In this document: in pieces, positions 53,172-61,476 of the stretch | Position numbering within the stretch: the stretch's first letter is position 1 | How the letters are laid out: the number at the start of each line of letters is the position of its first letter | Position numbers and translations under genes: made by a program | DNA from: Caldalkalibacillus uzonensis | GTDB taxonomy: Bacteria; Bacillota; Bacilli; Caldalkalibacillales; Caldalkalibacillaceae | DNA: 64,000 nucleotides | Reading direction: 5' to 3' | Assembly (NCBI RefSeq): GCF_030814135.1 | Contig: NZ_JAUSUQ010000006.1 | Location: forward strand, 124,001-188,000 | Notes under the pieces: model-generated | Database searches by the model: none | Told to the model about the DNA's origin: nothing | The model's input: only the letters and a program-made list of their open reading frames with translations

Positions 53172-54080
53172 ATGAATGAATTAGCACAACGCTTAAATAA
53201 GGCAAATGTGGGGAAAGTGTGGTTAAATGAACCGTTAAAACATCATACCACTTTGAAAATAGGCGGACCGGCGGATATTCTCATTCAACCGAAGGACAAA
53301 GAGGGATTGATCACTGCTGTTAACATTACCAAAGAACATGGGATACCCTACCGTGTCATTGGGCGCGGATCAAATCTCCTTGTCAGGGATGGTGGTATAC
53401 GCGGTGCTGTTATAAAAGTAGGGGAAGGCCTGGACTACCTGCTTGTTGAAGATGATAAGGTGACCGCCGGTGCCGGGTTTTCATTTATTAAGCTGGCCAC
53501 GATGATTGCGAAACAGGGCTTGAGCGGCTTGGAGTTTGCAGGCGGTATTCCCGGCACAGTGGGTGGAGCGGTGTACATGAATGCAGGGGCTCACGGGTCA
53601 GATGTTTCACGCGTCTTGCTTTCAGCTCAAATCCTGTTTGACGACGGTGAGCTTGCGACCTTAAGCAATGAAGAACTCAATTTTTCTTACCGTACCTCGG
53701 TCCTGCAAAAGGAGCGTAAAGGTATTTGTCTGGAGGCAACATTCCAACTAGAAAAAGGTGACCGGGAAGAGATTATGAAGATCATGTCTCAAAACAAGGA
53801 TTACCGCAAACAAACACAACCGCTCCAGCAACCATGTTGCGGCAGTGTTTTTCGTAATCCAAAACCTTATTCAGCAGGTCGCCTGATCGAAGAGGCGGGT
53901 TTAAAAGGGTTTCGCATTGGGGATGCACAAATTTCCACAAAGCATGCCAATTTTATAGTAAATCTAGGAAATGCGACGGCCAGAGACGTTTTAGCCCTAA
54001 TCGAACATATTCAGCAAACGATTGCCGAAAAATACGGTGTGCACATGCATCCTGAAGTAGAGGTTGTCGGTGAGTGGTAA
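53172..54080 (+). CDS. murB: UDP-N-acetylenolpyruvoylglucosamine reductase
   Basis: FAD-dependent reduction giving UDP-MurNAc. It shows the FAD-binding TTLKIGGPADILI, YRVIGRGSNLLVRDGG, GLEFAGGIPGTVGGAVYMNAGA and CGSVFRNP, followed by LIEEAGLKGFRIGDAQIS. The catalytic proton donor position is cysteine or serine in this type; here the local sequence is QPCCGSVF. Length 302, type II. ATG 53172 lies six bases after AGGAGG. It is followed by a promoter and then a terminator before divIB. Confidence 0.95.
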   Translation: MNELAQRLNKANVGKVWLNEPLKHHTTLKIGGPADILIQPKDKEGLITAVNITKEHGIPYRVIGRGSNLLVRDGGIRGAVIKVGEGLDYLLVEDDKVTAGAGFSFIKLATMIAKQGLSGLEFAGGIPGTVGGAVYMNAGAHGSDVSRVLLSAQILFDDGELATLSNEELNFSYRTSVLQKERKGICLEATFQLEKGDREEIMKIMSQNKDYRKQTQPLQQPCCGSVFRNPKPYSAGRLIEEAGLKGFRIGDAQISTKHANFIVNLGNATARDVLALIEHIQQTIAEKYGVHMHPEVEVVGEW

Positions 54081-54119
54081 GGCACATTAATCATCCGCGG
54101 TCAGGGCAAGGTGTGGCTA

Positions 54120-54148
54120 TTGTCCAGTTTTAACCATCCTGATATAAT
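54120..54148 (+). promoter_or_regulatory. Strong sigma-A promoter upstream of divIB
   Basis: TTGTCC (54120-54125) and perfect TATAAT (54143-54148) are 17 bases apart. Transcription would begin near 54155, only about 26 bases before a strong terminator hairpin. Confidence 0.75.
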
Positions 54149-54180
54149 AGAAAAAGATCGATAGAGTACCAGAAGAAAGA

Positions 54181-54207
54181 AAACGGCATGTGATATGCCG
54201 TTTTTTT
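54181..54207 (+). terminator. Intrinsic terminator between murB and divIB
   Basis: AAACGGCAT (54181-54189) pairs with ATGCCGTTT (54195-54203), followed by T to 54207. It lies downstream of the divIB promoter and 36 bases before the divIB start, so it can act on both the murB transcript and the short divIB leader. Confidence 0.9.
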
Positions 54208-54243
54208 ACCGGCTCACTTTGCTTGAATGGATGGGGAAACGAG

Positions 54244-55056
54244 ATGAGTGGACAGAAAGTGATTGTGGATGAACGAATCCCTAAATTAAAGGAGTTTAGA
54301 CGCCAGAGAGCCAATCGGCAATTTATCTTGCTGGCCATCCTTTTTTTTATGGTTATCTTGATTGTGATTTATTTTCAATCACCATTGTCACGCCTTGGCT
54401 CAATTGGTGTTGAGAACAACCAGCTTGTTGAGCGGGAGCGTCTCTTGGAGCAGGCTGAACTAAAGGAAGGTATGTCCTATTTTGACTTCCGGACGGAGGA
54501 AGTGGCCGACAAGCTGGCCTCCTTGCCGGAAATTAAAGAGGCTACTGTTCAAAGAGAGTTGCCCAACCGGTTGCACATTACGGTTGAAGAGCACCCTGTG
54601 GTGGCTTTTTGGCTGCAGGATGAGAGCTTGTTTCCGGTTCTTGCCAACGGTCATATTTTAGACAAGCCTTGGGAAGGAGAGCGGATTGCACAGCCCATTT
54701 TAAACGGCTGGCCCCATCAAGAGGGGGTGACTGAATTAAGTCGGGAACTGGAAAAACTATCACCTGCGGTGACTGACCTGATCTCAGAGATTGTACTCAC
54801 CCCTGCCGCGAGCGACCCTTATCGTTTAACACTGTACATGGTGGATGGCTACGAGGTGAGAACAACCATACGCCAGTTTAGTCAACAGATGAGTTGGTAC
54901 CCTCATATTCGTGAAGAGTTGAGAGAAGATAACCAGCATGGAGGAACGATTTATTTGTTGGATGGAACGTGGGCTGAAAGTCCACTCAGTGAGGAAGCAG
55001 GTGAGACAGAAGGCGGGATAGAAGGGATGGAAGATGAAGAAGAGCAAAACCATTAA
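54244..55056 (+). CDS. divIB: Cell division protein DivIB (FtsQ)
   Basis: Bitopic divisome protein that stabilises FtsL/DivIC. A basic cytoplasmic segment (RIPKLKEFRRQRANRQF) precedes one membrane span (ILLAILFFMVILIVIYF), then the POTRA domain starting PLSRLGSIGVENN and the beta domain with PNRLHITVEEHPVVAFW. The C-terminus is very acidic (EGGIEGMEDEEEQNH). Length 270. ATG 54244 follows GGGGA. A longer frame starting in the terminator is rejected. It overlaps ylxW. Confidence 0.94.
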   Translation: MSGQKVIVDERIPKLKEFRRQRANRQFILLAILFFMVILIVIYFQSPLSRLGSIGVENNQLVERERLLEQAELKEGMSYFDFRTEEVADKLASLPEIKEATVQRELPNRLHITVEEHPVVAFWLQDESLFPVLANGHILDKPWEGERIAQPILNGWPHQEGVTELSRELEKLSPAVTDLISEIVLTPAASDPYRLTLYMVDGYEVRTTIRQFSQQMSWYPHIREELREDNQHGGTIYLLDGTWAESPLSEEAGETEGGIEGMEDEEEQNH

Positions 55057-55759
55057 GGTGACGCGCCTCCATTTGCTGTTAACTGTGGTGTTGTTATGTG
55101 CAGGGTATTTATTGGCCTATTCTTACAATTACACCAAAGAGTTTGGTCAAGAGCAGGCCGACGTTTCCCAGTCAATGACTCAGTGGGAAATTGAAGATCA
55201 ATTGCGGGAGAAACTGATCCAAGCCCAAAAAGAAAATATGCAGCTTGAAGAACGCTTAACGGAATTGCAACACTTAGTGAGTGAAAAGGAGGAACAGATG
55301 TCCCTGCTGGAGAATGAACTAGAGGGCACCTATATTGAGCTGGAGTCTTACCGTCTCTTAGCAGGGCTCTTGGAAGCTAAGGGGCCCGGTGTGATTGTGA
55401 CTTTGGAAGACAAGGACTATATAGGGGAAACAGGTGATCCCGACGATTATATTGTTCATGAACAGGATGTCCGCGGCGTCATCAACGAATTGTTTGCTGC
55501 AGGGGCAGAGGGAGTTAGTATTAACGGTCAGCGTTTTGTGCATACGACAGCTATTCGTTGTGTCGGTCCGACGATTATTGTCAATGGCGTTAAGTCAGCT
55601 GCGCCGTTTGAGATTGCAGCTGTTGGTGACCCTGAAGTTCTGTATCGGGCTTTGCATCTTCCCGGGGGCTACGTGGAACTGCTTCAGTCCTGGGGCATCA
55701 CCGTGAAGGTAGAGAAGCAGGATGAGATCATTTTACCGGCGTTTATAGGAGAGTTGTAA
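55034..55759 (+). CDS. ylxW: DUF881 family protein YlxW
   Basis: A 241-residue membrane-anchored extracytoplasmic protein found between divIB and ftsA in Bacillales. It has one membrane span (LLLTVVLLCAGYLLAYSY), a coiled coil (KENMQLEERLTELQHLVSEK) and the DUF881 domain with GPGVIVTLED, DVRGVINELFAAGAEGVSIN and the IAAVGDPEVLYRAL motif. Function is unknown. It overlaps divIB by 23 bases and stops directly before ylxX. Confidence 0.92.
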   Translation: MKKSKTIKVTRLHLLLTVVLLCAGYLLAYSYNYTKEFGQEQADVSQSMTQWEIEDQLREKLIQAQKENMQLEERLTELQHLVSEKEEQMSLLENELEGTYIELESYRLLAGLLEAKGPGVIVTLEDKDYIGETGDPDDYIVHEQDVRGVINELFAAGAEGVSINGQRFVHTTAIRCVGPTIIVNGVKSAAPFEIAAVGDPEVLYRALHLPGGYVELLQSWGITVKVEKQDEIILPAFIGEL

Positions 55760-56479
55760 ATGAACCAGGATCGTAAGGTGATTTTAACCTTTACATTTGT
55801 CTGCTTTATTTTAGGATTGATGCTGGCCGTGCAGTATGCTTCCACTGCCCTTCCCGAGGAAAGGGAAACACGAGGGTTAAATGATCTGCGCTTGGAGTTG
55901 CAAAAAGAACGGGAGCGGACGCAAGCGTTGATCAGTGAAATAGGGTCATATCATGAACTGTTGCACCGTTATGACAAATCTCTTGACCAAGACCAGGATC
56001 CCCTAGAGATCATGGAGAAAGAACGCTTAAGGTTAAGGCAAATGATTGGCTTGGAAGAGGTGCAGGGAGAAGGATTTATTATCCGCATTGAACAGAGGGA
56101 ACTCGACCCTCTGGAAGAGTATGAATTTGACCCGTTTATCTATGATGAAGATTTACGCCTCATTGTCAATGAGTTAAATGCTTACGGCGCACAAGCGATA
56201 GCCATCAACGGTGAGCGCATTATCGCCACCTCAGCGATCCGCAATGTCCAAAATCAGATCTTGATCAATACCCGCCCGGTCGCCCCTCCGTATGAAATTA
56301 AGGTTATCGGTGATCCATCCACACTGATTCCGGCTCTGAGACTGGCTGGCCTGGAAGAATACTTTGACATTGTCAGTCATAATGTCTCCTTTGAAGAAAA
56401 AGAACGTCTGACCGTTCCTGCCTACGCCCAGCGGATTGATTTTCAATATTTACAGCCTGTCAAGGAGGACAACAGATGA
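55760..56479 (+). CDS. ylxX: DUF881 family protein YlxX
   Basis: A paralogue of YlxW (239 residues) and its immediate neighbour. It has an N-terminal span (ILTFTFVCFILGLMLAVQY), a shorter coiled coil (RLELQKERERTQALI), then GEGFIIRIE, LRLIVNELNAYGAQAIAING and IKVIGDPSTLIPALRL. The pair looks like an ancient tandem duplication retained throughout the order. ATG 55760 follows GGAGAG. Its stop overlaps the sbp start. Confidence 0.92.
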   Translation: MNQDRKVILTFTFVCFILGLMLAVQYASTALPEERETRGLNDLRLELQKERERTQALISEIGSYHELLHRYDKSLDQDQDPLEIMEKERLRLRQMIGLEEVQGEGFIIRIEQRELDPLEEYEFDPFIYDEDLRLIVNELNAYGAQAIAINGERIIATSAIRNVQNQILINTRPVAPPYEIKVIGDPSTLIPALRLAGLEEYFDIVSHNVSFEEKERLTVPAYAQRIDFQYLQPVKEDNR

Positions 56480-56829
56480 AGTGGCTTCCTGTTCTTGGAT
56501 TATTGGTTGGTATTTTGCTTGGCCTGTCTTCAGATTTGACCGTTCCCCCCGCATATGCGAACTACTTGTCCATTGCGGTCTTGGCCGTCTTGGATACGCT
56601 TTTTGGCGGTTTAAGGTCCTATCTTCAATCAACATTTGATATTGAAGTTTTTGTTTCCGGCTTTTTCTTTAATACCCTTCTGGCGGTGGGCTTAGCCTTT
56701 TTAGGGGTTCATCTTGGCATTGATCTTTATTTAGCCGCCATTTTTGCCTTTGGCGTGCGCCTGTTTAACAACATCGCCGTCATTCGCCGCATCTTGCTGA
56801 ACAAACGTGCAGGGAAACCCTCCGTTTAA
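56476..56829 (+). CDS. sbp: Small basic protein Sbp (DUF1290)
   Basis: A 117-residue membrane protein with about four spans: LPVLGLLVGILLGLSSDL, YLSIAVLAVLDTLFGGL, FFFNTLLAVGLAFLGVHLGI and LYLAAIFAFGVRLFNNIAVI, ending RRILLNKRAGK. It is conserved upstream of ftsA in Bacillales; its function is unknown. ATG 56476 overlaps the ylxX stop with AAGGAGG upstream. The divIB-ylxW-ylxX-sbp unit is tightly packed. Confidence 0.94.
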   Translation: MKWLPVLGLLVGILLGLSSDLTVPPAYANYLSIAVLAVLDTLFGGLRSYLQSTFDIEVFVSGFFFNTLLAVGLAFLGVHLGIDLYLAAIFAFGVRLFNNIAVIRRILLNKRAGKPSV

Positions 56830-56875
56830 CCTTCAAAAATTGTTTTAAAAAATAGAGAAAAAAGTGTGAATAAAA

Positions 56876-56904
56876 AAAGGGAAACGGCTAAAGATGTTGA
56901 ATTT
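56876..56904 (+). promoter_or_regulatory. Sigma-H-like promoter upstream of ftsA
   Basis: AAAGGGAAA (56876-56884) and GTTGAATTT (56896-56904) are 11 bases apart. They match the sigma-H pattern RnAGGAwww, 11-12 bases, RnnGAATww with one mismatch. B. subtilis ftsAZ is known to have a sigma-H promoter for sporulation. TATGAT at 56925-56930 is a possible sigma-A -10 with a weak -35. Confidence 0.6.
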
Positions 56905-57008
56905 AAATGTATATGAACTGAATCTATGATAAAATGATGATATATTGTCCGAGGCTGTTGGACATTGAAAACAGCTCAGCGTCATCATGTCAGAGGAGGT
57001 GCCACAGC

Positions 57009-58280
57009 ATGAATAGCAACGGTTACATAGTCAGTTTAGATATAGGGACATCCCTGGTGCGGGTTGTCATCGGAGAATTGGCCAACAACACGATTAATAT
57101 CGTTGGTGTTGGCACCAGTCATTCAGAAGGGATTAAGAAAGGTTCCATTGTTGATATAGATCTTACCGTTCAATCCATTCGCCAAGCTGTAGATAATGCT
57201 GAAAGAATGGTAAGTTTATCTATACAAGAGGTATTTGTGGGTATGGCAGGCAATCATATCCAGCTTCAGCCCAGCAAAGGGGTGGTGGCTGTCTCCAGCC
57301 CTGACCGGGAAATTGGGGAAGAAGATATCATCCGTGTCATTGATGCTTCCAAGGTGATGGCCCTCCCTCCAGAGCGGGAAATTATCGATGTGGTCCCCAA
57401 ACAGTTTATTGTCGATGGTCTGGAAGAGATTACGGATCCCCGCGGCATGATCGGTGTCCGTCTGGAAATGGAAGGCACCATTATCACGGGATCAAAAACG
57501 GCTATACATAACCTTGTCCGCTGTATCGAGCGGGCAGGCTTGTCTGTGGCGGGGATCTTCTTACAGCCTTTGGCCACCAGTACGATTGCCCTGTCCAAGG
57601 ATGAAAAAGCGTTGGGGATTGCCCTGGTTGACATTGGGGCCGGCCAAATGACCGTTTCCGTCTTTGAGCAAGGCACACTGATGAACACCGTGGTGATCCC
57701 TGTCGGCGGTGAATATATCACCAATGATATTGCCATAGGTTTAAAAACGCAAAGTGATGTGGCTGAACAAGTAAAAGTAAAACATGGTTGTGCCTTGATT
57801 GATGAAGCTTTGGAAGATGAAACATTTTCCGTGCCTCGCATCGGCAGCGATACCTATAAAGAATTTAGTCAAGTAGATCTGGCCCATATTATTGAGCCTC
57901 GTTTGGTAGAAATGTTTGAACTGGTTCAAAAAGAGGTTAAACGGATGGGTTACACTGAAGTCCCTGGAGGATATGTGTTAACAGGTGGTGTGACGGCCAT
58001 GCCGGGTGTGCTTGAATTGGCCAAGGATGTTTTCCAAAACTCCGTCCGTATCGCTGTCCCCGATTACATCGGGGTGAGAGAGCCCCATTATACGGCTGCG
58101 GTGGGGATTATTAAATACGCGCTGCAAAACATGCGCCAACCTGAAAAAGAAATGGCTGCCGCAGTTCCTTCCAAGTCCAAAGGGCGGCCAGCAGCTGCTG
58201 AGCCTCAGCCAACGACGCGGTCAGCCTCCAAACAAACGGTGAGGGAAAAGGTCAGAAGTTGGTTTAAGGAGTTCATTTAA
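57009..58280 (+). CDS. ftsA: Cell division protein FtsA
   Basis: Actin-like ATPase that tethers FtsZ to the membrane. It has the phosphate-1 loop YIVSLDIGTSLVRVVIGE, the SHS2 (1C) subdomain around residues 85-165, IALVDIGAGQMTVSVF, GGEYITNDIAIGL, and VLTGGVTAMPGV. The C-terminal amphipathic membrane-targeting helix is VREKVRSWFKEFI. A proline- and lysine-rich linker precedes it. Length 423. ATG 57009 follows AGAGGAGGTG; an upstream in-frame extension is rejected. Confidence 0.96.
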   Translation: MNSNGYIVSLDIGTSLVRVVIGELANNTINIVGVGTSHSEGIKKGSIVDIDLTVQSIRQAVDNAERMVSLSIQEVFVGMAGNHIQLQPSKGVVAVSSPDREIGEEDIIRVIDASKVMALPPEREIIDVVPKQFIVDGLEEITDPRGMIGVRLEMEGTIITGSKTAIHNLVRCIERAGLSVAGIFLQPLATSTIALSKDEKALGIALVDIGAGQMTVSVFEQGTLMNTVVIPVGGEYITNDIAIGLKTQSDVAEQVKVKHGCALIDEALEDETFSVPRIGSDTYKEFSQVDLAHIIEPRLVEMFELVQKEVKRMGYTEVPGGYVLTGGVTAMPGVLELAKDVFQNSVRIAVPDYIGVREPHYTAAVGIIKYALQNMRQPEKEMAAAVPSKSKGRPAAAEPQPTTRSASKQTVREKVRSWFKEFI

Positions 58281-58330
58281 GGTGATCATTTTAAAGTCTA
58301 AAGTGGGACAAGTTAGGGGGAGCAATTGTC

Positions 58331-59452
58331 ATGTTAGAGTTTGATATGGAAACACAACAATTGGCACGCATAAAAGTGATTGGGGTAGGCGGTGGCGGCA
58401 GCAATGCTGTCAACCGTATGATTGAGAGCGGTGTGCAAGGTGTGGAATTTATTACGGTGAATACCGATGCCCAAGCTTTGCAATTATCCAAAGCGGAACA
58501 CCGTTTGCAAATCGGTGCCAAACTGACGCGGGGTTTAGGTGCAGGCGCCAATCCGGAAGTGGGTAAAAAAGCTGCTGAAGAAAGCCGGGAACAAATAGAA
58601 AATGTCCTTAAAGGAGCGGATATGGTCTTTGTCACCGCAGGAATGGGCGGTGGCACAGGTACCGGTGCTGCTCCTGTGATTGCAGAGGTAGCTAAGGAAT
58701 TGGGTGCTTTGACTGTAGGTGTGGTCACTCGCCCGTTTACCTTTGAGGGGCGTCGTCGTTCGGTGCATGCCAATCAAGGCATTGAAAATTTGAAAGAGAA
58801 AGTTGACACATTAATTGTGATTCCCAATGACCGTTTGTTGGAAATCGTAGATAAAAACACACCCATGTTAGAGGCGTTCAGAGAGGCAGACAATGTATTA
58901 CGGCAGGGCGTACAGGGTATTTCTGACCTGATTGCCGTACCGGGCCTGATCAATCTTGACTTTGCTGATGTGAAGACGATCATGACGGAGAAAGGTTCTG
59001 CACTGATGGGCATCGGCGTGGCTTCCGGTGAAAACCGTGCCGTTGAGGCAGCCAAAAAAGCCACTTGTTCACCCCTTCTGGAATCTTCCATTGAAGGAGC
59101 TAAAGGTGTCCTGATGAACATTACAGGGGGGACCAACCTGTCTCTCTATGAAGTGAACGAAGCGGCCGATATTGTGGCTGCTTCATCTGACGCCGAAGTG
59201 AACATGATTTTCGGTGCCGTAATCAATGAAGAACTGAAAGATGAAATTGTGGTTACTGTGATTGCTACCGGTTTTGATGAGGAGGTACAAGCGAACCGTG
59301 CCCAAAGCAGTTTGTCAAAACCGCGGATGCCAATGAACGGTTCTACAAACCGTTCTGAACCTAAAGAAGATATCAGTGCAGTTAATTCTAACTATAATGA
59401 AAATGATCTTGATATTCCCACTTTCTTGCGCAATCGCAACCGGCGCCGCTAA
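58331..59452 (+). CDS. ftsZ: Cell division GTPase FtsZ
   Basis: Tubulin-like GTPase that forms the cytokinetic ring. The nucleotide site has [17 protein letters not shown], the tubulin signature GGGTGTG (106-112) and the T7 synergy loop [12 protein letters not shown] variable linker leads to the C-terminal peptide [13 protein letters not shown], which binds FtsA and other partners. Length 373. GGGGGAG precedes the ATG. A hairpin follows; spoIIGA, sigE and sigG do not, unlike B. subtilis. Confidence 0.98.
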   Translation: MLEFDMETQQLARIKVIGVGGGGSNAVNRMIESGVQGVEFITVNTDAQALQLSKAEHRLQIGAKLTRGLGAGANPEVGKKAAEESREQIENVLKGADMVFVTAGMGGGTGTGAAPVIAEVAKELGALTVGVVTRPFTFEGRRRSVHANQGIENLKEKVDTLIVIPNDRLLEIVDKNTPMLEAFREADNVLRQGVQGISDLIAVPGLINLDFADVKTIMTEKGSALMGIGVASGENRAVEAAKKATCSPLLESSIEGAKGVLMNITGGTNLSLYEVNEAADIVAASSDAEVNMIFGAVINEELKDEIVVTVIATGFDEEVQANRAQSSLSKPRMPMNGSTNRSEPKEDISAVNSNYNENDLDIPTFLRNRNRRR

Positions 59453-59497
59453 CTGAGTGGATCCTGACTAAGTGGAACGATCATGAGGAAACAAAGT

Positions 59498-59544
59498 ATG
59501 GGGCTGTCCAAAAGGTCATGAACTTTTTGGCAGCCCCATTTTAC
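59498..59544. terminator. Long hairpin after ftsZ, possibly derived from a transposable element end
   Basis: ATGGGGCTG with TCCAAAA pairs to TTTTTGG and CAGCCCCAT, giving a stem of about 17 bp with small bulges, followed by TTTT. It works as a terminator for ftsZ. The GGGGCTGTCCAAAA arm also resembles the terminal inverted repeats of IS1182-type elements, so it may be a relic palindrome. Confidence 0.75.
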
Positions 59545-59617
59545 ATGTAGTGAACATAATCGAGCTGTGTTGAATAGGCTAATATGGGCGAACACCTATG
59601 ATGAGGAGCTGATCATA

Positions 59618-61462
59618 TTGTGTGGCATTACAGGATGGGTGAAATGGAAGGAGCCAATGGCCAAGCACCGCTCCTTAATTAATACAATGGCACGAACACT
59701 GACTAAACGAGGTCCGGATGAGATTAATATTTGGACGAATGAACATGTGGCCTTTGGACATACCCGTTTAATTGTCGTTGATCCCAGGGGTGGAAGGCAA
59801 CCCATGCATTTTCGGGCCGGGGAGCAATGTTGGACCATTGTTTATAACGGAGAATTGTACAATACAGACAAACTACGGTCAGAACTTGAACAGGAAGGTA
59901 TACCGTTTAATTCCCATTCAGATACTGAAGTACTCCTTAAAGCCTATGCTTGCTGGGGTCCATCATGTGTAGAAAAATTAAATGGCATCTATGCTTTTGC
60001 CATTTGGAATCACCATGAGTATAGCTTATTTATGGCCAGAGACAGGCTGGGGGTTAAGCCATTGTTTTATACGGAAAAAAACGGCTCATTTCTCTTTGCC
60101 TCTGAACTGAAAGCATTGCTGGCCCATCCGGACGTGAAGGCAGAGGTTGACCGGGAAGGACTGGCGGAAGTATTGGGCTTAGGTCCTTCGCGCACACCCG
60201 GTCACGGCATTTTTAAAGGCATCTCTGAGTTGCGCCCTGCCCACGTCCTGATATGGAAACCGGAAGGGTACAAGATTTACCGTTATTGGCAAGTGAACAG
60301 CCATCCCCATACTGATAACTTAAACGAAACAGCAGATCACGTGTGCCAGTTGGTCGTTGATGCCGTCAAACGCCAATTGGTGGCCGATGTCCCCGTGTGT
60401 ACTTTTTTATCGGGAGGAGTGGACTCCAGCGCCATCTCTGCTATCGCAGCCCAACAAATCCATAAACAGTTCAATGCACCATTAGAAACCTACTCTATTG
60501 ATTATGTGGGCAATGAACAATTTTTTGAAGCCAATGACTACCAGCCCAATGCCGACAGTCCTTATGTGGAATTGATGTCCCGTTCTATTGGTTCTGTACA
60601 TCATAATCTGGTCATTGGGCCCAGGCAACTGGTTGAAGGATTACAGGAAGCCGTTATCGTTCGTGACCAGCCTGGCATGGCCGACGTTGATTCCTCATTG
60701 CTCTGGTTTTGCAAAGAGATCAAAAAGCAAGCGACTGTTGCGTTGTCAGGCGAATGTGCCGATGAAATCTTTGGTGGCTACCCCTGGTTTCAGCGTCAGG
60801 AATTGCTGGAGAAAGACACCTTTCCCTGGATGGCTTCCATCCAAGAACGGGAAAAGATGCTTAAACCAGAGTGGAGAGAGAAGCTGCGTCTTGCCAAGTA
60901 TGTCAGAGAACGGTATGAAGAAACCATAACAGAAGTGCCTGTTCTGGAAGGGGAAGAGGGAGTCGATAAACGAAGAAGAGAGTTGTTTTATCTGAATATG
61001 GTCTGGTTTATGACAACATTGCTTGACCGCAAGGACCGGATGAGCATGGGTGCCAGCTTGGAAGTTCGCGTCCCTTTTGCGGACCACCGTTTGGTTGAGT
61101 ATGTATGGAACATTCCCTGGGAACTGAAAATGCTAAACGGCCGGGAAAAAGGTCTGTTGCGCAAGGCCCTTGAAGGTTTGCTGCCTGAGGAAGTATTATA
61201 CCGTAAAAAAAGCCCGTATCCTAAGACATTCCATCCTGAGTACACCCGGCTGGTGCGAGAGCAGCTGCTTTCTATCGTAGAATCTGGTCAATCCCCTATG
61301 TTTGAGGTGATTGACCGTGATGCGTTAAGGACGCTGGCCGAGTCCGGAGGGAAGTCGTTCAGGCGGCCTTGGTTTGGCCAGTTAATGACCGGCCCCCAGG
61401 TGATGGCTTATTTTATACAGCTTGATATTTGGTTCCGCGAGTATAACGTTAATCTGATTTAG
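59618..61462 (+). CDS. asnO: Asparagine synthase, glutamine-hydrolysing (AsnO type)
   Basis: Makes asparagine from aspartate, glutamine and ATP. TTG 59618 is the start because it places the glutaminase nucleophile as Cys2 (CGITGWVKW); GAGGAG lies nine bases before. The glutaminase domain (to about 200) has RGPDE and YNGELYNTDKL. The synthetase domain has the ATP loop FLSGGVDSSAISAIAA, LSGECADEIFGGYPWF and ASLEVRVPFADHRLVEY. At 614 residues it matches B. subtilis AsnO (YisO), a sporulation-linked paralogue, much better than AsnB. The ATPase gene follows after 14 bases. Confidence 0.93.
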   Translation: MCGITGWVKWKEPMAKHRSLINTMARTLTKRGPDEINIWTNEHVAFGHTRLIVVDPRGGRQPMHFRAGEQCWTIVYNGELYNTDKLRSELEQEGIPFNSHSDTEVLLKAYACWGPSCVEKLNGIYAFAIWNHHEYSLFMARDRLGVKPLFYTEKNGSFLFASELKALLAHPDVKAEVDREGLAEVLGLGPSRTPGHGIFKGISELRPAHVLIWKPEGYKIYRYWQVNSHPHTDNLNETADHVCQLVVDAVKRQLVADVPVCTFLSGGVDSSAISAIAAQQIHKQFNAPLETYSIDYVGNEQFFEANDYQPNADSPYVELMSRSIGSVHHNLVIGPRQLVEGLQEAVIVRDQPGMADVDSSLLWFCKEIKKQATVALSGECADEIFGGYPWFQRQELLEKDTFPWMASIQEREKMLKPEWREKLRLAKYVRERYEETITEVPVLEGEEGVDKRRRELFYLNMVWFMTTLLDRKDRMSMGASLEVRVPFADHRLVEYVWNIPWELKMLNGREKGLLRKALEGLLPEEVLYRKKSPYPKTFHPEYTRLVREQLLSIVESGQSPMFEVIDRDALRTLAESGGKSFRRPWFGQLMTGPQVMAYFIQLDIWFREYNVNLI

Positions 61463-61476
61463 GGAGCTGAGAACAT

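Noticed and set aside
57266-57841. A 191-codon minus-strand frame inside ftsA
   Set aside because: It is the antisense shadow of ftsA, with serine/threonine/isoleucine-rich composition and no ribosome site.
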